From assembly GCA_041687095.1 (NCBI GenBank), contig JAWLCQ010000001.1, positions 59,014 to 123,013 of the forward strand: a stretch of 64,000 nucleotides of DNA, written 5' to 3'. The position numbers were made by a program, and so were the translations under genes. Positions 18,601 to 33,600 of the stretch are shown piece after piece. This stretch comes from JAWLCQ01 sp041687095 (GTDB lineage Bacteria > Planctomycetota > Phycisphaerae > SM23-33). The notes beneath the pieces are model-generated. The model was given only the letters and a program-made list of their open reading frames with translations. It was not told the origin of the DNA and ran no database searches. Within the stretch, counting starts at the first letter, position 1; each line of letters opens with the position of its first letter.

Positions 18601-21600
18601 CGTGGGCGTGGGCATCGACGCCGGGTGCTTCCAGAGCGTGGTGATCTCCGGCAACCGCTTCACGGGCGAAGGGGCCGCGGGCGTGGTGTTGGGCACATCG
18701 GCGATGGCGATGGTCTCGGGCAACAGCTACCGCGGGTACGTGGGGCAGTACGGGCTGCGCACGGGGGGCCGGTTCAGCGCGTTCGTCGCCGACAACGAGA
18801 TCGCCGGGACCGTCGCGTCCGTCTGGGCCGACGACGGCGGGTCGGTGTACCTGCGCGGCAACACGATCAGCGGGAGCGTCGTGCTTCGCGGCGACCGCGA
18901 CAACGTGGTCCGCGGGAACACCATTACCGGCGACGTGCGCCTCATCGCACCGGCCGATCCGAACTGGGGCCAGATCGTCTGGCCGGGCGAGTGGGTGGAG
19001 GCCAACGCCCTGGCGCCCCTCCCCTACGACGAGGCGTTCTCCCAGGCGATCGTGGGCAACGTGATCTCCGGGGCAGTCCGCGTCGAGTACGCGACAGCCA
19101 CCCTCATCGAGGGCAACGTGTCCCTGGGCTCGGTGGTGGTGGCCGCGGGGAACAAGAACACGCAGATCCCGATCATCGTGCGGCTGAACGAGTCCATCGA
19201 CGCCGGGGCGGGCGTCGCCGTCGAGGTGACGGGCCTGTCGTGGGCGGACATCACCGACAACGCCCTGATCCGCGGGGCCACGGGCGTGCTCATCGACACC
19301 AGCGACCTGTGCACCGTCAGCGGGAACCTCATCGACGCGACGCAGTACGGCCTGCGGATCGTCAACGCCGGCAGCATGCTGGCGATGGAGAACCGCATCG
19401 ACGCGGGCGTCGAGGGCGTCCGCATCGAGGGCAACTACTTCGTGCGGCTGGAGGGCAACGAGATCTCGGGCGGAGAGTCTTCGATCCGCGGGATCGGCAG
19501 TTGGGTGGTCCCGCGGGTGACGGGCAACCGCCTGACGGGCGGCGTGTGGTTCGAGGGCGACGGGCTGCTCGTCCCCCCCATGCTCCGCCGCCTGGGGCAG
19601 TTCCGCGAGAACGACGTCGACGGGACCGTGACGATCGACACCGGGCACCGCCTGGAAGTCCTCGGGAACCTCCTGCGGACCGGGCGACTCACCGTGACGA
19701 CGGGGGGCAATGCGACGGTTTCGGACAACCTCGTGAACCAGGAGATGATTCTCACGATCGGCGGGTCCGCCGACGTGTCGTGGAACCTCGTGGACCTGGG
19801 CGACCTGCGCCTGACCGTCGCTTCGGGGCAGGCGTGGACCGTGTCCGACAACACGCTCACCGGCGGATACGTCGGCGGGGGCGACCTCGTCGTCAGCGGC
19901 GGGACGCGGGCGCAGGCCCAGGGCAATACGGTTGTCAACGGCGACCTGCGAGTCACGATCACCGACGCCCCGACGTCTGCGACGCCCGCGAGCGTCCTCA
20001 CCGACAACACGGTCTCCGGCGTCCTGTCGCTCGTCGGCGGGCCTGGCGCGGACATCCACGACAACCCGTCGCTCGGCGGTCTGCACGTGGCCATCGGCGG
20101 GGCGTGGGGGCAGGCGGATCGGGCCTGGCACACGCGGATCACCAACAACCCGGTCATCACCGGGGACTCCCACGAGGGGCGCGGGACGATCGACGTGACC
20201 GTGCCCGGGACGCTGCTGGTGAGCGGCAGCGTGGTGCAGCGCGGGCACAGCTACTTCACGGCGGCCGGGGCTGTGCGGATCGAGGGCAACGACTTCGTCG
20301 CGGGCGACCTGTTCGTCGCCATCCCCGGCGACAGCGGGACCTTCGGCGAGGCCCCCAGCGTTCTGGCGGGCAACTGGGTGCGGGCGGGGAGCGTGTGGTA
20401 CAGCGGGGGGGGCGGGCTGGACCTCTACGACAACCCGATCCTCGACCGCACGGTGGACATCGAGATCACCCAGCCGTGGACGGCCATGCCCGCGGGGCGG
20501 ATGTACCACACCCGCGTCTTCACCACTCCGGGCGGGGCGCAGGCCATCGGCAACCTGCTCCTCGACATCCCCGGATCCGCCGAGGTGCGGGACACGCACT
20601 TCGACGGGTCGTGGGGCCTGCAGATCGGCGGGTCGAGCCTCGTGGGGCACCTCGTCGAGAACGTCACGACGACATTCGGTGGGATCACGATCACGTCGGG
20701 CCCGGCGGCAACCCTGCGCGGGAACACCGTGTGGGGCGGGGTGACGGTGAACGTGGCGGGCAACGAGTTGCCCGCGGGGACGGACTGGGCGACGGTCGTC
20801 GAGGACAACACCGTCAGCGACGGGATCTGGCTGAACCTCGACACGCGCGCGGAGGTCCGCCGCAACACCATCACCGAGAGCGGGCAGGCCTTCAGCGACG
20901 GCAGCCTGCGGATCGCGGGCGCGGCCGACAGCGGGCACGTGGTCACGGGCAACACGATCCACGGCGGCATCGAGATCACCAGCGGGCCGTGCGCGACGAT
21001 CGAGGGCAACTCGCTGGCGTTCGGGAGCATCGTCCTGAACATCCCGGACGACGAGGTCATCGTCGGGCAGGCGAACGTCACGCACATCCGCGGGAACGTG
21101 CTGGCGATGGGCGGGGTCTCGGCCCGCCTGGGCGCCGCCGCCGTCATCGAACCGCTCGCCCTCAGCGGCGGGGGCGAACAGCCCAACGTGGTGAGCTTCC
21201 TCACGCTGACGGGCAGCTCGGCCGCCGCGCACCAGGTCCGCGGGAACCGCGTGACGGGCGACATCAGCGTCTCCGCCGGCCCGGCGGTCGTCATTGAGGA
21301 CAACACCGGCCCGCTGGCGAGCGATCCGCTGGGGACGATCCGCGTCCGCCTCGGGGGGGCGGGGCAGGACGGGAGCATCGTGTCCGGCAACCGCGCGGGG
21401 ACGATCGACCTTCAACTCGCCTCCGGCGGGACGATCGGCCACAACACCGCCGGCGCGGGCATGCTCCTGACGCTCGGCAACGCCGGTGGGGTGCTGCACA
21501 ATACCGTGCTCGGCGGCGGGATGGCCCTCGCCGGCAGCGGCGGGGACGGGCATCTTGTGCAGGGCAACGTCGTCACGGGTGGGGTGCGAGTTTCCGCCTC

Positions 21601-24600
21601 GGCGGCCATCGCCCACGACATCACGGGCAACACGATTTCGGGCGCAGCGTACGGCCTGGAAGTCACCGGGGGCGCCCCGGCCACGGTGCACGACAACGTC
21701 CGCATCGAGGGCGATTCCATCGGGATCCGCATCGTCGGCAACGCCCGCGTCACCGTCGAGGACAACCCCGCGATCCTCGGGACCGCCTGGGGCGTCTGGG
21801 CGGACGGGGACGGGGCCGTGCTGACGATCCGCGGCAACGACATTGTCGGGGGCGTCTACGTGGACAGCCTGCTGGGGGCCCTCATCGAGTCCAACGAGAT
21901 CCACGACGGGACCACGGGCGTGTACCTCACGGGCGGCTCGACGGACGTGGTGCGCGGGAACGTCGTCCGCGGGTTCTCGACGGGCGTGCAGTTCCTGTCC
22001 GCGGCGGCCGAGGCGTACGGTAACGAGATTCACTCCAACGTCACGGGCGTCCGCACGCCGGCGACGCTGGGCGGTTCGGATTGGATCGCCCCCAACGCCA
22101 TCCACCACAACACGGTGGGCGTCGAGGCCCTGGCGGGGGCGACGGTCCGCTTCAATCGCCTCGAGGCCAACGCCATCGGCATCGACGCCGCCGGCAGCGT
22201 CTCGGTGCATCACAACGTCCTGGCGGACAACAGCGCCCAGGGCGTGCTGGTCGACGCGGCCTCCAACGTGCAGGTGGTGAACAATACCATTGTGACCGCC
22301 GACGGGTTCGGCGACGGGGTGGTGGTGCAGGGCGGGTCCTCCGGGGCAGCGGTGCGGAACAACATCCTCTGGTCGCGCGGCGGGTACGGGCTGTACGTCG
22401 CGAACGACTCGCAGGTGGGCCTCGCCAGCGACTACAACAACCTGTACGCCTCGGGCAGCGGGCGCGTCGTGTGGTACCAGAGGGCGTACGACGACCTGCT
22501 GGACTGGCAGCTCGATTCGCTATACGACGCGCACTCGATCGGCTACACGCGGATCGACCCGCTGCGGGACGACCCGCGCTTCGTCGACCCCGCCGGCGGC
22601 GACTACCGCGTGCAGATGGGCTCGACGGGCATCGACCGCGGCGACCCGGCGAGCGATTTCACGCTCGAACCGTCCGTCAGCGGCGGGCGGATCAACCTTG
22701 GTGCGTTCGGTGGGACGAGCGAGGCCGCCCAGTCCTCGGCGGCGTATCTGCGCGTCGAGTACCCCGACTTCCACGCGGACTGGCAGGTGGACCGCGCGCG
22801 GAACATCCGCTGGTCGCAGTGGAACGTCGCGGGCGACGTGCGCGTCGAGGTCTACCGCACCGACGGGACGCCGGCCGCCGCGGTGGGGACGTTCGCGGCG
22901 GCGGCGGGCGAGTGCAGTTGGAGCCCCCGGATGGCTGGGCTTTCGGTGGACCTCTCGCAGGGCTATCGCGTCCGCGTGACGTCCGTGAGCGACGGGAGCG
23001 TCTTCGCCGAGTCCCGCGAGCCGTTCTACGTCGTCCCCGTCGGGGGCACGTTCTACGTCAACGACGCCCTCACGGGCGACGACCAGTACACGACGGCCGC
23101 CGGGGACAACCGCAACCCGGGCCTGTCGCCCGACGCGCCCAAGGCGAGCGTCCTGGCGACCCTGCGCCTCTACGACCTCGGGGCGGGCGACGTCATCCGC
23201 ATCGACGACGGGTACTACCCCCTGCCCACCAACCTGCTGCTGGGCGGGCCGGGGAGCGCGGGCGACGACGAGGGCGTACACCTCGACGGGCCGACGCTCG
23301 CGGGCAGCGAGGCCGTCCTCGACCGCGTCGTCACCCGCGCGGGGACGATCGCCGTGGACGTGAACCGCGCCGACGGGATCGAGCTGCGGAACCTCACGAT
23401 CCGCAACGGTCAGCGCACGCTGTGGGTCCGCGAGGGGTCCGAGCGGTTCGTGGGTGAGCACCTGGACATCTCGGGCAGCGCGCTCGACGGGATCCGCATC
23501 GAGAGCGGCTGCGAGGACGTGTGGCTCCAGTCGCTGCGGGTGCATGGCAACGGTGGGGCGGGCGTGTACGCCGCTCCTGCCCGGGTCACCCTCCTCGACA
23601 GCGAGATCGCCAACAACGCAGGAACGGGCGTTTCCTTGCCCGCGGCGGGTGCGGCGCGCATCGAGGGCAATACCGTCAGTGGGAACGCGGCAGGCATCGT
23701 CATCACGCACGCCGTCGCGGGCACGACGGCCATCGTTGGCTCGCTGGGGCACGGCAACCTCGTGCGGAGCAATGCGGGCGACGGGATCACCGCGGTGGGC
23801 CGCGTGCTGGTCGAGGGCAACACGGTGTCGGGGCACACGGGGGCGGCGGGCATCCGCATCACCGAGGGCACGTCGGCGTATCCCGAGGCGAACGACAACG
23901 TCGTCAGCGGCAACGCGACGGGGATCGAGTCCAACACCCGCGCCTCGGTGCGCGGGAACCTGGTGTACGACAACGCCGTCCACGGCATCCGCGCGCGCGG
24001 GAGCGAGACCCTCGCGAACAACGTCGTTCACGACAGCGGCGTGGGCATCCAGCTCTGGTCGTACTACACCGGGACAATCGAGCACAACGTACTGTACGCC
24101 AACGCGACGGCCGCGGTGCGCGTCACGGGCCCCAGCACCGGGGCGATCTCGCTGCGCCACAACACCATCCATCAGACCGCCGGGGACGGCGTGCGGCTGG
24201 AAACCACCGCCGACGGTGTGACGCTCGATAACAACATCATCGTCGTCGAGGGCGGGTACGGGATCTACGTCTCCGACAACAGCCAGCCGGGCTTCTCCAG
24301 CGACGACAACCTGCTCCGCGCCACGGGCGGGGGGCGCGTGGGGTACTGGCAGGGCGAAGCGGGCAGCCTGGCGCAGTGGCGGCAGGCGTCGGGGCAGGAC
24401 TCGCGCAGCCTGTCGGACGACCCGCGGTTCGTCAATGCGGCCGGCGGCGACTACCACCTCCAGAGCCTTACCGGCAGCATGCACGGGGGGACGCTGGCGG
24501 TGGTGCTCGACGGGGCGACGGGCCTGCCCGTCGCGGCGGCGGGGACCCTGGAGTTCGACGGGGCCCAGTCGCCCGCCATCGACCGCGGGCGGGCGGGCAG

Positions 24601-27600
24601 CGCGTACGATCAGGAGCCGGCCCCCCACGGGGCGTTCGCGAACCTCGGGGCGTACGGGAACACTCCGCAGGCGTCGCGCAGCCCGGTGAGCTACGTCATG
24701 CTCCTGACCCCCGAGGGCGGGAGCGTGGTGATGACCGGGCGGTCTGCCACCGTCCGCTGGCGGAGCGAGGGCTTCACCGGTGCGGTGGACATCGAACTGC
24801 TCCGCGGGGGGGCGTTCCTGCGGACCGTCGCCACCGGCGTCGCCAACAGCGGCGAGTACGCCTGGATCGCCCCCGCCGACCTGCCCGCGGGCAGCGACTA
24901 CTCGCTCCGCATCACCCGCCCCGGCGGGGTGTCGGGCGCCAGTGCCACGTTCAGCGTCGAGGCCTTCCAGGGCGTGTACTACGTCAATGACGGTTCGGTG
25001 AACGGTGACGGGGCCGACTGGACCACGGCGGCGGGGGCGATGGGCAACACCGGCCTGAGCCCCGACTCGCCCAAGGCGTCCATCGCGGCCGTCTTCGAGA
25101 GCTACGAGCTGGTCCCGGGCGACGTCATCTACGTCGACGCGGGCGTGTACACGCTGTCGAGCAACCTGCTGCTGACGGCCGCCCAGAGCGGGATCCGGAT
25201 CGTGGGCTACCATGACGACGCCCACCCGGATCGCCAGGCGGTGTTGGACCGCGCCAACACGCTCGCCGGCAGCTACGCCATACAGCTCTCGGGCGCCTCG
25301 GGCGCCTCCCTGGAGCACCTGTCGTTCACCGGGGCGTACTCCGGCATCTACGCCGCCGACGCCGTGGTCTCCGACGGGATCCGCATCGAGAACTGCCGCT
25401 TCTACGGCAATGAGACGTGGGGCGTGTGGCTGGGGGCGGGATCCGCCAACGTCGTCGTCGAGGGAAGCCACTTCAGCGGCATGGCCGTTGCGGGCATCGA
25501 CCAGAGGGGCGGCGTGTATCTCGGCGGCAGCGGGGCGCAGGTGCGCGGCAGCACCATGCACGACTTCGCCCTCGACTGGTACTACGGGATCGAGACCACC
25601 GGGGCGGACGCGACGGTCGATGGCAACACGATCACGAACGTCTTCAATGGCCTCCATGTGACGGGCGTCCGCTCGATGGTGAGCGGGAATACCGTGAGCG
25701 GGGGACGGACGGGCATGAACCTGTCGGGCTTCTCCAACGTCGCCGACTGGATCGAAGCCTCGGGCAATATCGTGCACGGGCAGACGTGGCAGGGCATCTA
25801 CGCCGGTAGCGGCGTGCGGGTCGTGGGCAACACCGTCTACAACGTGATCCACTCGGAGCACACCGGGTCGCCCTCGGGGGCGATCCACGCCACGGGCGAC
25901 ATCCTCGATAACGTCGTGTACGCCAGCACCTGGGGCATCCGCTCGGGCGGGTACACGGGCATGACGGTCCGCGGGAACCTGGTGTACGGCTGCACCATCG
26001 GGATCTTCACCTGCTCGGGCACGCTGGAGGCCAACGAACTCCGCAACAACGTGACCGGGATCAAGATCAGCGGGTACTACGAGGGCGTCGTCCGCAACAA
26101 CCTCATCCGCGACAACACCCAGGCGGGCCTGGTGGTGTACGCCACCACGCCCTACGGGACGCGCCTGGTTGAGAACAACACCTTCCATCAGCCCACCGGC
26201 GACGCCATCCGCCTCCAGGAGACGGCCCTCAACGTCATCCTCCGCAACAACATCATCCACGTCGGGGGCGGCTATGGCGTGTACGTGAGCAACGACAGCC
26301 AGAGCAGCCTGACCAGCGACTACAACCTGATCCACACCACCGGCAGCGGGAAGGCGGGCTACTGGCAGAGCGACCGCGCCACGCTCGCCGACTGGCGAAG
26401 CGCGACCGGAAAGGACGCCTGGAGCCTCTCGCAGGACCCGCTCTTCGTCGACCCCGCGGGCGGGGACTTCCACCTCCAGAGCCCCCACGGCAGTTACCAC
26501 GGCGGCCGGCTGGCCGTCGCGCTCGACTCCGCCACCGGCCTGCCCGTCTCCGTCGCGGGCCAGTGGGTCTCCGACGCCGCGCAGTCCCCCGCCATCGACC
26601 GCGGAGACGCGGGCGTCAGCTACGCCAACGAGCCCGCCCCCAACGGGGCGTTCGTCAACCTCGGAGCCTTCGGGGGCACCGCCCAGGCGTCCCGCAGCCC
26701 CGACGCGTACCTGACCGTCCTGTCCCCGTCTGCGGGGGAGACGTGGATGACTAACCGCACGTCCGTCCTCCGTTGGCGCAGCCAGGACATGGATGGGGCG
26801 GTCGCCATCGAACTGCTTCGCGGGGGGACCGTGCAGAGCGTCATCGCCGCTTCCGCCCCCAACAGCGGCTCGTACGAGTGGCTGCTGCCCCGCGAACTAG
26901 CCGAGGCGGGCGACTACTCCATCCGCATCACCCGCTCGGGAGAGGTGGTGGGGCAGAGCGGGACGTTCAGCATCGTCCCGGCCGCGGCGGCTTACTACGT
27001 CAACGACGGTTCGGTCAACGCCGCGGGCGACTGGACGACGGCGGCCGGTAACGATGCCGCCGACGGGCTCACGCGCTCGACTCCGCGGTCGTCGATCGCG
27101 GCGATTCTCGCGAGCTATCAGCTTTCCGCGGGCGACGTCATCTACGTGGACGCGGGCGTCTACACGCTGTCGAGCAACCTGGTGCTGTCGGCGGCGCAGA
27201 GCGGGATCCGCATCGTCGGATACCACGACGAGGCCCACGAGGACCGCCGCGCCGAACTTCGCCGAGGCAACACCTCGAGTTCCAGCTACGCCATCCAACT
27301 CGCCGGGGCCGCCGACGTGAGCCTCGAACACCTGCACATCACGGGCGCCTACCACGGGGTCTACGCGGCCAACTCGGCCGGGGCGACGGGGCTGACGATC
27401 CTCGACTGCACGATCTACGGCAACAGCAGCTACGGCGTGTGGGTGGGGACGGGCAACCACGGCGCCGGCGTGGCCGACAGCGAACTGCACGGGCTGCTGT
27501 ACAACGGCGTGCGGCAGGTGGACGGGGTGTACCTGGGAGGCAACTCGTCGCGGGTCATCGACAGCTACCTGCACGGCCACTCCAGCGGGAACAGCGACGC

Positions 27601-30600
27601 CATCGAACTCCCCGGGACCGACGCGGTGGTGAGCGGCAACGTGCTGGTGAACAACCATAACGGGATCCGAACCAGCGGCGTGCGGGCCCGCGTGAGCGAC
27701 AACCGCGTCGAGGGCGGGCAATCCGGGATGCTGATCTACGGACAGAACAACGCCCGCTCGGAGTGGGCCGAGGTCGTCGGTAACACCGTCACCGGCCAGA
27801 ACCATCAGGGCATCTACGCCGTCTACGCGCTGGTGCAGGGCAACACCGTCTATGCGGTGAACCACATCGAGGGCTCGGCGTCGGGGGCGATCGTCGGCAG
27901 CGGCTCCGAGATCGTCGGCAACACGGTGTACGACAGCAAGTGGGCCATCCGCAACGGCGGGCAGCAGGGTTTCACCCGCGACAACGTGGTGTACGGGAAC
28001 GTGGTGGGGCTCTGGGTGGACCGCTCCCCGACGGAGGGCAACGTCGCCTACTCCAACGGGATCGGCATCCAGGCGACGGGGCAGTCGCCCCGCGTCGCGA
28101 ATAACCTCGTCTACGGCAATACCAGCGCGGGCGTGGTGCTGTACTACACCTACGGCACCCCGGCGGTGGAGAACAACACGGTTTACCAGACGGCGGGGGA
28201 CGGTGTTCGCCTGGAGGGCAGCTCCCCGGCCCTCAACGTCGCGCTGCGGAACAACATCGTCGTGATGGCGGGGGGGAACTACGCCCTGAACATCAGCAAC
28301 GGCAGCCAGCAGGGCTTCACGAGCGACTACAACCTCTTTCACACCACCGGCGGGGCGAGGTTGGCGCTTCTGCTCGGGGAGCAGTACGCCGACGTCGCGA
28401 CGTGGTTCTATCGGACCGGGTACGACCGCCACAGCCTCCAGGCCGATCCGCTCTTCTCCGACCCCGACGGGGCGGACGGGCGCCTGGGCTACGCGGGCGG
28501 GGTCAACGGCGGGGCGGATGACGACTTCTCGCTGTCGCCGGCGTCCCCGGGTGTCGGGGCGGGCGACCCGGGGACCTACGCCGCAGCGCAGCCGCCGGCG
28601 GGCCCGGGACGGATCACCCTCGGCCACCAGGGCAACACCGCCGGGGCCCAGACCGGCAGCGGTTCGGGCGTGCAGGTCGTCTCGCCCAACGGGTTGGACC
28701 GCGTGGCGGTGGGGGAGACGGTCTCCGTCACCTGGCAGTCGTGGGGCCTCGCCGCGGTTCGCCCCGTCGCGCAGGTCAACGCGGGCGGGACCGGCAGCGG
28801 CTACTGGAACACCGACGTCCTGCGCAGCGGCGGGACGACGGGCACGATCGCCGAGCCCGTCAACACCGCGGGCGTGACCGATCCCGCCCCCGCGTCCGTC
28901 TACGCCTCCTACTCCTCCGGGGCGTACTTCAACCCCATGAGCTACGCCATGAGCGTCCCCGACGGGACGTACACCATCCGCCTGCACTTCGTGGAGCCCT
29001 CGCAGCACAGTTCCGTCGGGTCGCGGCGGTTCGACGTGCGGCTGCAGGGCGAGACGGTCCTGTCGAACTTTGACATCCACGCGACGGCGGGCGGGCGCTA
29101 CATCGCCGTCGCCCGCGACTTCGTCGTCACCGCCTCGGGCGGGACGGGCATCCAGATGAGCTTCGTCGAGCGAGCGGGCTACGCCATCCTCAGCGCCATC
29201 GAGATCCTCTGCGATCAGCCCCAGGGCCAGTCCCCCGTCTCGGCGGACTTGGACCTCTCCACCGACGGTGGGGCCACCTGGTCCCCGCTGGCCGCCGGCG
29301 TGCCCATGGACCGCCTGGGCCGCGGACAGTACGACTGGACCGTCACGCACGCCCCCGCCGCTGACGTCCGCCTGCGCGTGACGGCCGGTGGGGTCTCGGA
29401 CGCCTCCGACCGCTCCTTCCAGATCGTCTCGGCCGGCAACGACTACTACGTCAACGACGCAAACGTCGCGGCGGGCGACTGGACGACGGCTGTCGGCAAC
29501 GATGCCAACTCGGGCAAGAGCCCTGACGCCCCGATGGCGAGCCTGGCGGGGCTGCTGGCGCTGTATCGCCCGGGCGCGGGCGACCGCGTCTTCGTCGATG
29601 CGGGCACGTACAACCTGGCCTCCTCGCTGGAGCTGGGGCCGGAGTTCACCGGCGTGCAGATCCTCGGGTACGCCGACGCGAACCACCCCGATCGCGAAAC
29701 CGTCCTCGACCGCAACAACGTCTCCATGTCGGCGATCGTCTTCCGGGGGGCCGACGACGTTCTCCTGTCGGACCTCGCGATCACCGGGGGGTACGCGGGC
29801 GTGGCCCTGGCGGGGTCGGCCGACAGCGACCGCGTGACCCTTCGCGGGGGGCGGATGTTCGGGAACGACTACGCGGGCGTGAGCGTCGCCGCCGGCAACG
29901 ACTTCGTCCGCATCGAGAACGTCGAGATCGACGGGCTCGCCCACGACGGCGTGCGGCAGAACGTCGGGATCTACAGCGTGGCCGACAACGCCACGATCAT
30001 CGGCAACCGCATACACGGGCACACCGACGTCAAGTCGATCGACATCGCCGGCGGGTTCGCCGAGGTCGCCTTCAACGACATCTCGGGAAGCGCGTACGGC
30101 CTGTACCTGTACAGCGGATCGACGCAACGCAGCATGGTCCACGACAACGAGGTGCAGGCGGGCACGGGGTACGGAATGTACCTCATAGGCAACGTCCTGG
30201 CGCAGAACAACCGGATCCACAACATCTACGGGATGAACACCGGGTACGGCGTCTATGCGACGAGCGCCGTGGAACTGCTCGCCAACGAGGTCTATGACTC
30301 CGCCCGCGGGATCTACTCCAGCGGGCCGATCCGCAGCAACGTCGTGCATGGCTGCCAGTACTACGGGATCCACACGCAGGACCGCGACCAGATCGTCGAG
30401 GGCAACCGCGTCTACGACAACGCCGTGGGCATCCAGTACCACGGCGGGGGGCAGGTCGTGGGCAACTGGGTCTACTCGAACATGGTGGGCATCCAGTCCG
30501 GCTCCAGCGCCCGCGGGCGGATCGAGGGCAACGTCGTCTACGCCAACGACGACGCGGCCATCGTCCTGAGCGGATCCAGCGTCTACGACATCGACGTGCT

Positions 30601-33600
30601 GTCCAACACCGTCTACCAGCACGTTGGCGATGCGATCTCGCTGGGAGGCGGGGCGTACAACATCGACGTCTTCAACAACATCCTGTGGGTGGACAGCGGG
30701 TTCTGCCTCTATGCCCCGACGGGCTCGGTCAGCGGGCACCGGTTCGACTACAACCTCTACCACACGCCCTTCGCCACCGGCCGCCTCGCCTCCTGGGCCG
30801 GGGCCGTCGCGGCCGATCTGCCGGCGTGGCAGGTATTGGGCGCCCTCGACGCGCACTCCCTCACGGGCGATCCGATGTTCGTCGACATCAACGGCGCCGA
30901 CGACGTCCTGGGCTACCACGTCCCGCTCACCGGCACCCCCATTCACGGGGCGCTCGACGACAACTTCCAGCTCGCCGCCGGTTCGCCCGCGATCGATCGC
31001 GGGCACTCCTGGCGCAGCGCCCCGTCCGACCCCACCGGGCAGGTCCGCCGCGACGACCTGGGAACCCTCAATGCCGGCAGTCCGGATTACTCCGCCACCG
31101 TCCAGCCCACCAGCGGGTTCGCCGCCGTCGGGACCGCGATGAATTGGCGGTACGACGATTACTACTGGACGCTGAACCTCCCGTTCAGTTTCCCGCTCTA
31201 CGACGGCAGCTACGCCTCCGTCCGTGTGGGGTCCAACGGGTTCCTGTACTTCGGGAGCGACTACTACCAGTCCCTCGACGCCACCAACACCTTCGACGAA
31301 CTCCGCACGCGCCCGATGATCGCCCCGCTGTGGACCGACCTGCGGCTCGACCGGGCCGGGGACGACATCTTCGTCGACACCTCCCTCCCCGGGCAGGTCA
31401 CCGTCCGCTGGAACGCCACCGTCAAGGCCACCGAGGGCGACGCGAACTTCTCCGTCACGCTCCACAGCGACGGGCGGATCCAGTTCCACTACGGGGCGGG
31501 CAACGCCGGGCTCGTCAACCCGACGGTCGGGATCTCCGACGGGACAGGCCTGCACTACCTCCTGACGCCGTACAACGGGCAGGCGAGCCTGTCGATGGCC
31601 CCCTCGCTGCACATCGCCGCCGACACCCCGGGCCACGTGGACATCGGCGCCCGCGAGTTCCGCGGGTCCACCGCCGACACCACCCCGCCCACCATTGTCG
31701 CCAGCACCCCCCCCGCCGTCGCCGACGCCGGCGAGATCGGCGCCCGCACCGCCTCCATCACGCTCACGCTCAGCGAGCCGATCAACGAGGTCGACGCCCT
31801 GGCGTCGGCGAACTACGAACTCCGCCGCGCCTCCGGGGAGGCCTTCGGGGCGGGCGACACGCTCCTGTCCCTCCTGCCCGCCTACCTCACCGGGGCGACC
31901 TCGCTGGAGCTGCGCGTCGCCCAGGGCGTGCTGCCCCCGGGCCTCTACCGCCTGACCGTTCGCGGTAGCGCCCAGGGCGCCCTGCATGACTGGGCCGGGC
32001 TCGCCCTCGACGGCGACGGGGATGGGACCCCCGGCGGGGACTGGGTCCGCGAATTCCGCATCGCCGCCCCCGCCCTCGTCGTGACCCCCGAAGGCCCCCT
32101 GACCGTCGGGGAGGACGGGACGACCGCGACGATCCACGTGCGCCTCGCCGCCCAGCCGGCCGCCAACGTCACCGTCGGGCTCTCCGTCACCGACCCCGCC
32201 GAAGCGGCCCTGTCGGCGGCGTCCCTGTTGTTCACCCCCGCCAACTGGGACCAGCCCCAGACGGTCACCCTCCACGGCCGCGACGATGCGGTGCCCGACG
32301 GCGACCAGGCGTTCTTCGTCCTCGTCGGGGTGCTTGCCACGACTGATCCCGCCTACGCCGCGCTGCCCGGGCAGCAGATCGCCGCCGTCAACGTCGACGA
32401 CGATCCCCTCGACACCGCCCCCCCGACCGTCGCCGCCGCCGCCGTCAACGGCGGGGCCATCGACCGGTCCATGGTCCGCGAGCTGTCGCTGCAGTTCAGC
32501 GAGCCCCTCGCCGCTCCCCCCACCCCCGCCGATCTCCGCGTGGTGAGCCTCGATGCGCAGCAGGAGATCGCCTCGGCCGCCATGGCCGTCAGCTACGACC
32601 CGCAGACCGGCCTGGCCCGCCTGACGTTCCCGGGCCTTCCCGGCGGGTCGCTGCCGGACGGCAACTGGCGATGCACGGTGATCGACGGGGCCCTGCGGGA
32701 CGCGGCCGGCAATGCCCTGGACGGGGACGGGGACGGAGAGGCGGGCGGGGAGTACGGCCTGACGTTCTTCCGCTTCTTCGGGGACAGCGACGGCAACCGG
32801 ACGGTGGATGCACTGGACATGCTGCGGTTCCGCTCGTCCTACCTGCGGGCCGCCCCCGATCCGGCGTACAACGCCACCTTTGACTCCGATTCCGATGGGG
32901 ACGTCGACGCCATCGACCTGCTGCGAATGCGGCAGAACTACCTCCAGACGCTGCCCGAGGCGCCCGAGGCGTCCACCCCCGAGCTTCCCATCGACGGCGG
33001 GGATCCGGGCTCCGTCCGCCCGCCCGTCCGCGGGGACCTCACGGGCGATGGCGTCGTCAACGTCGACGACGTCAATACACTGCTCCACGCCCTGGGCGCG
33101 GAGGCGGGGACCGCCGCCGTCGCCGGGGGCGACCTCGACGGGGACGGCGCGGTCGGCCGCTCCGACCTCGACACGCTTCTTCGCGACATCCTCGCGACGG
33201 AGTACGGCGACGCGAACCTCGATGGCCGCGTGGACCTCGACGACCTGACGCTGCTGGGCACGCAGTACGGGCAGGCTGTGACGGGGTGGGCCCAGGGCGA
33301 CTTCACCGGCGATGGCGTGGTGGACCTCGATGACCTGACGATCCTCGGCACGCACTATGGTTTTGCCGCGCAGTCGACCGCCTCCGCCCCCGCCCCGTCC
33401 GCGCCTGCGACGGCGTCGGCGTCCCAGGACCCCTCCGCTGACGAGCATGCCTTCGCCACCACGGCGGCCCCCGACGGGGCCATGGAGGGCACGCGGCTCC
33501 CGGCGGCCGAGAGCGCCAGCGCCCCGGCCCCGGCCGACGCCCCCACCGGCGATGCCATCGCTCCGGCCCTGACCTGGGTGGACGCCGCGCCGGCCGACGG

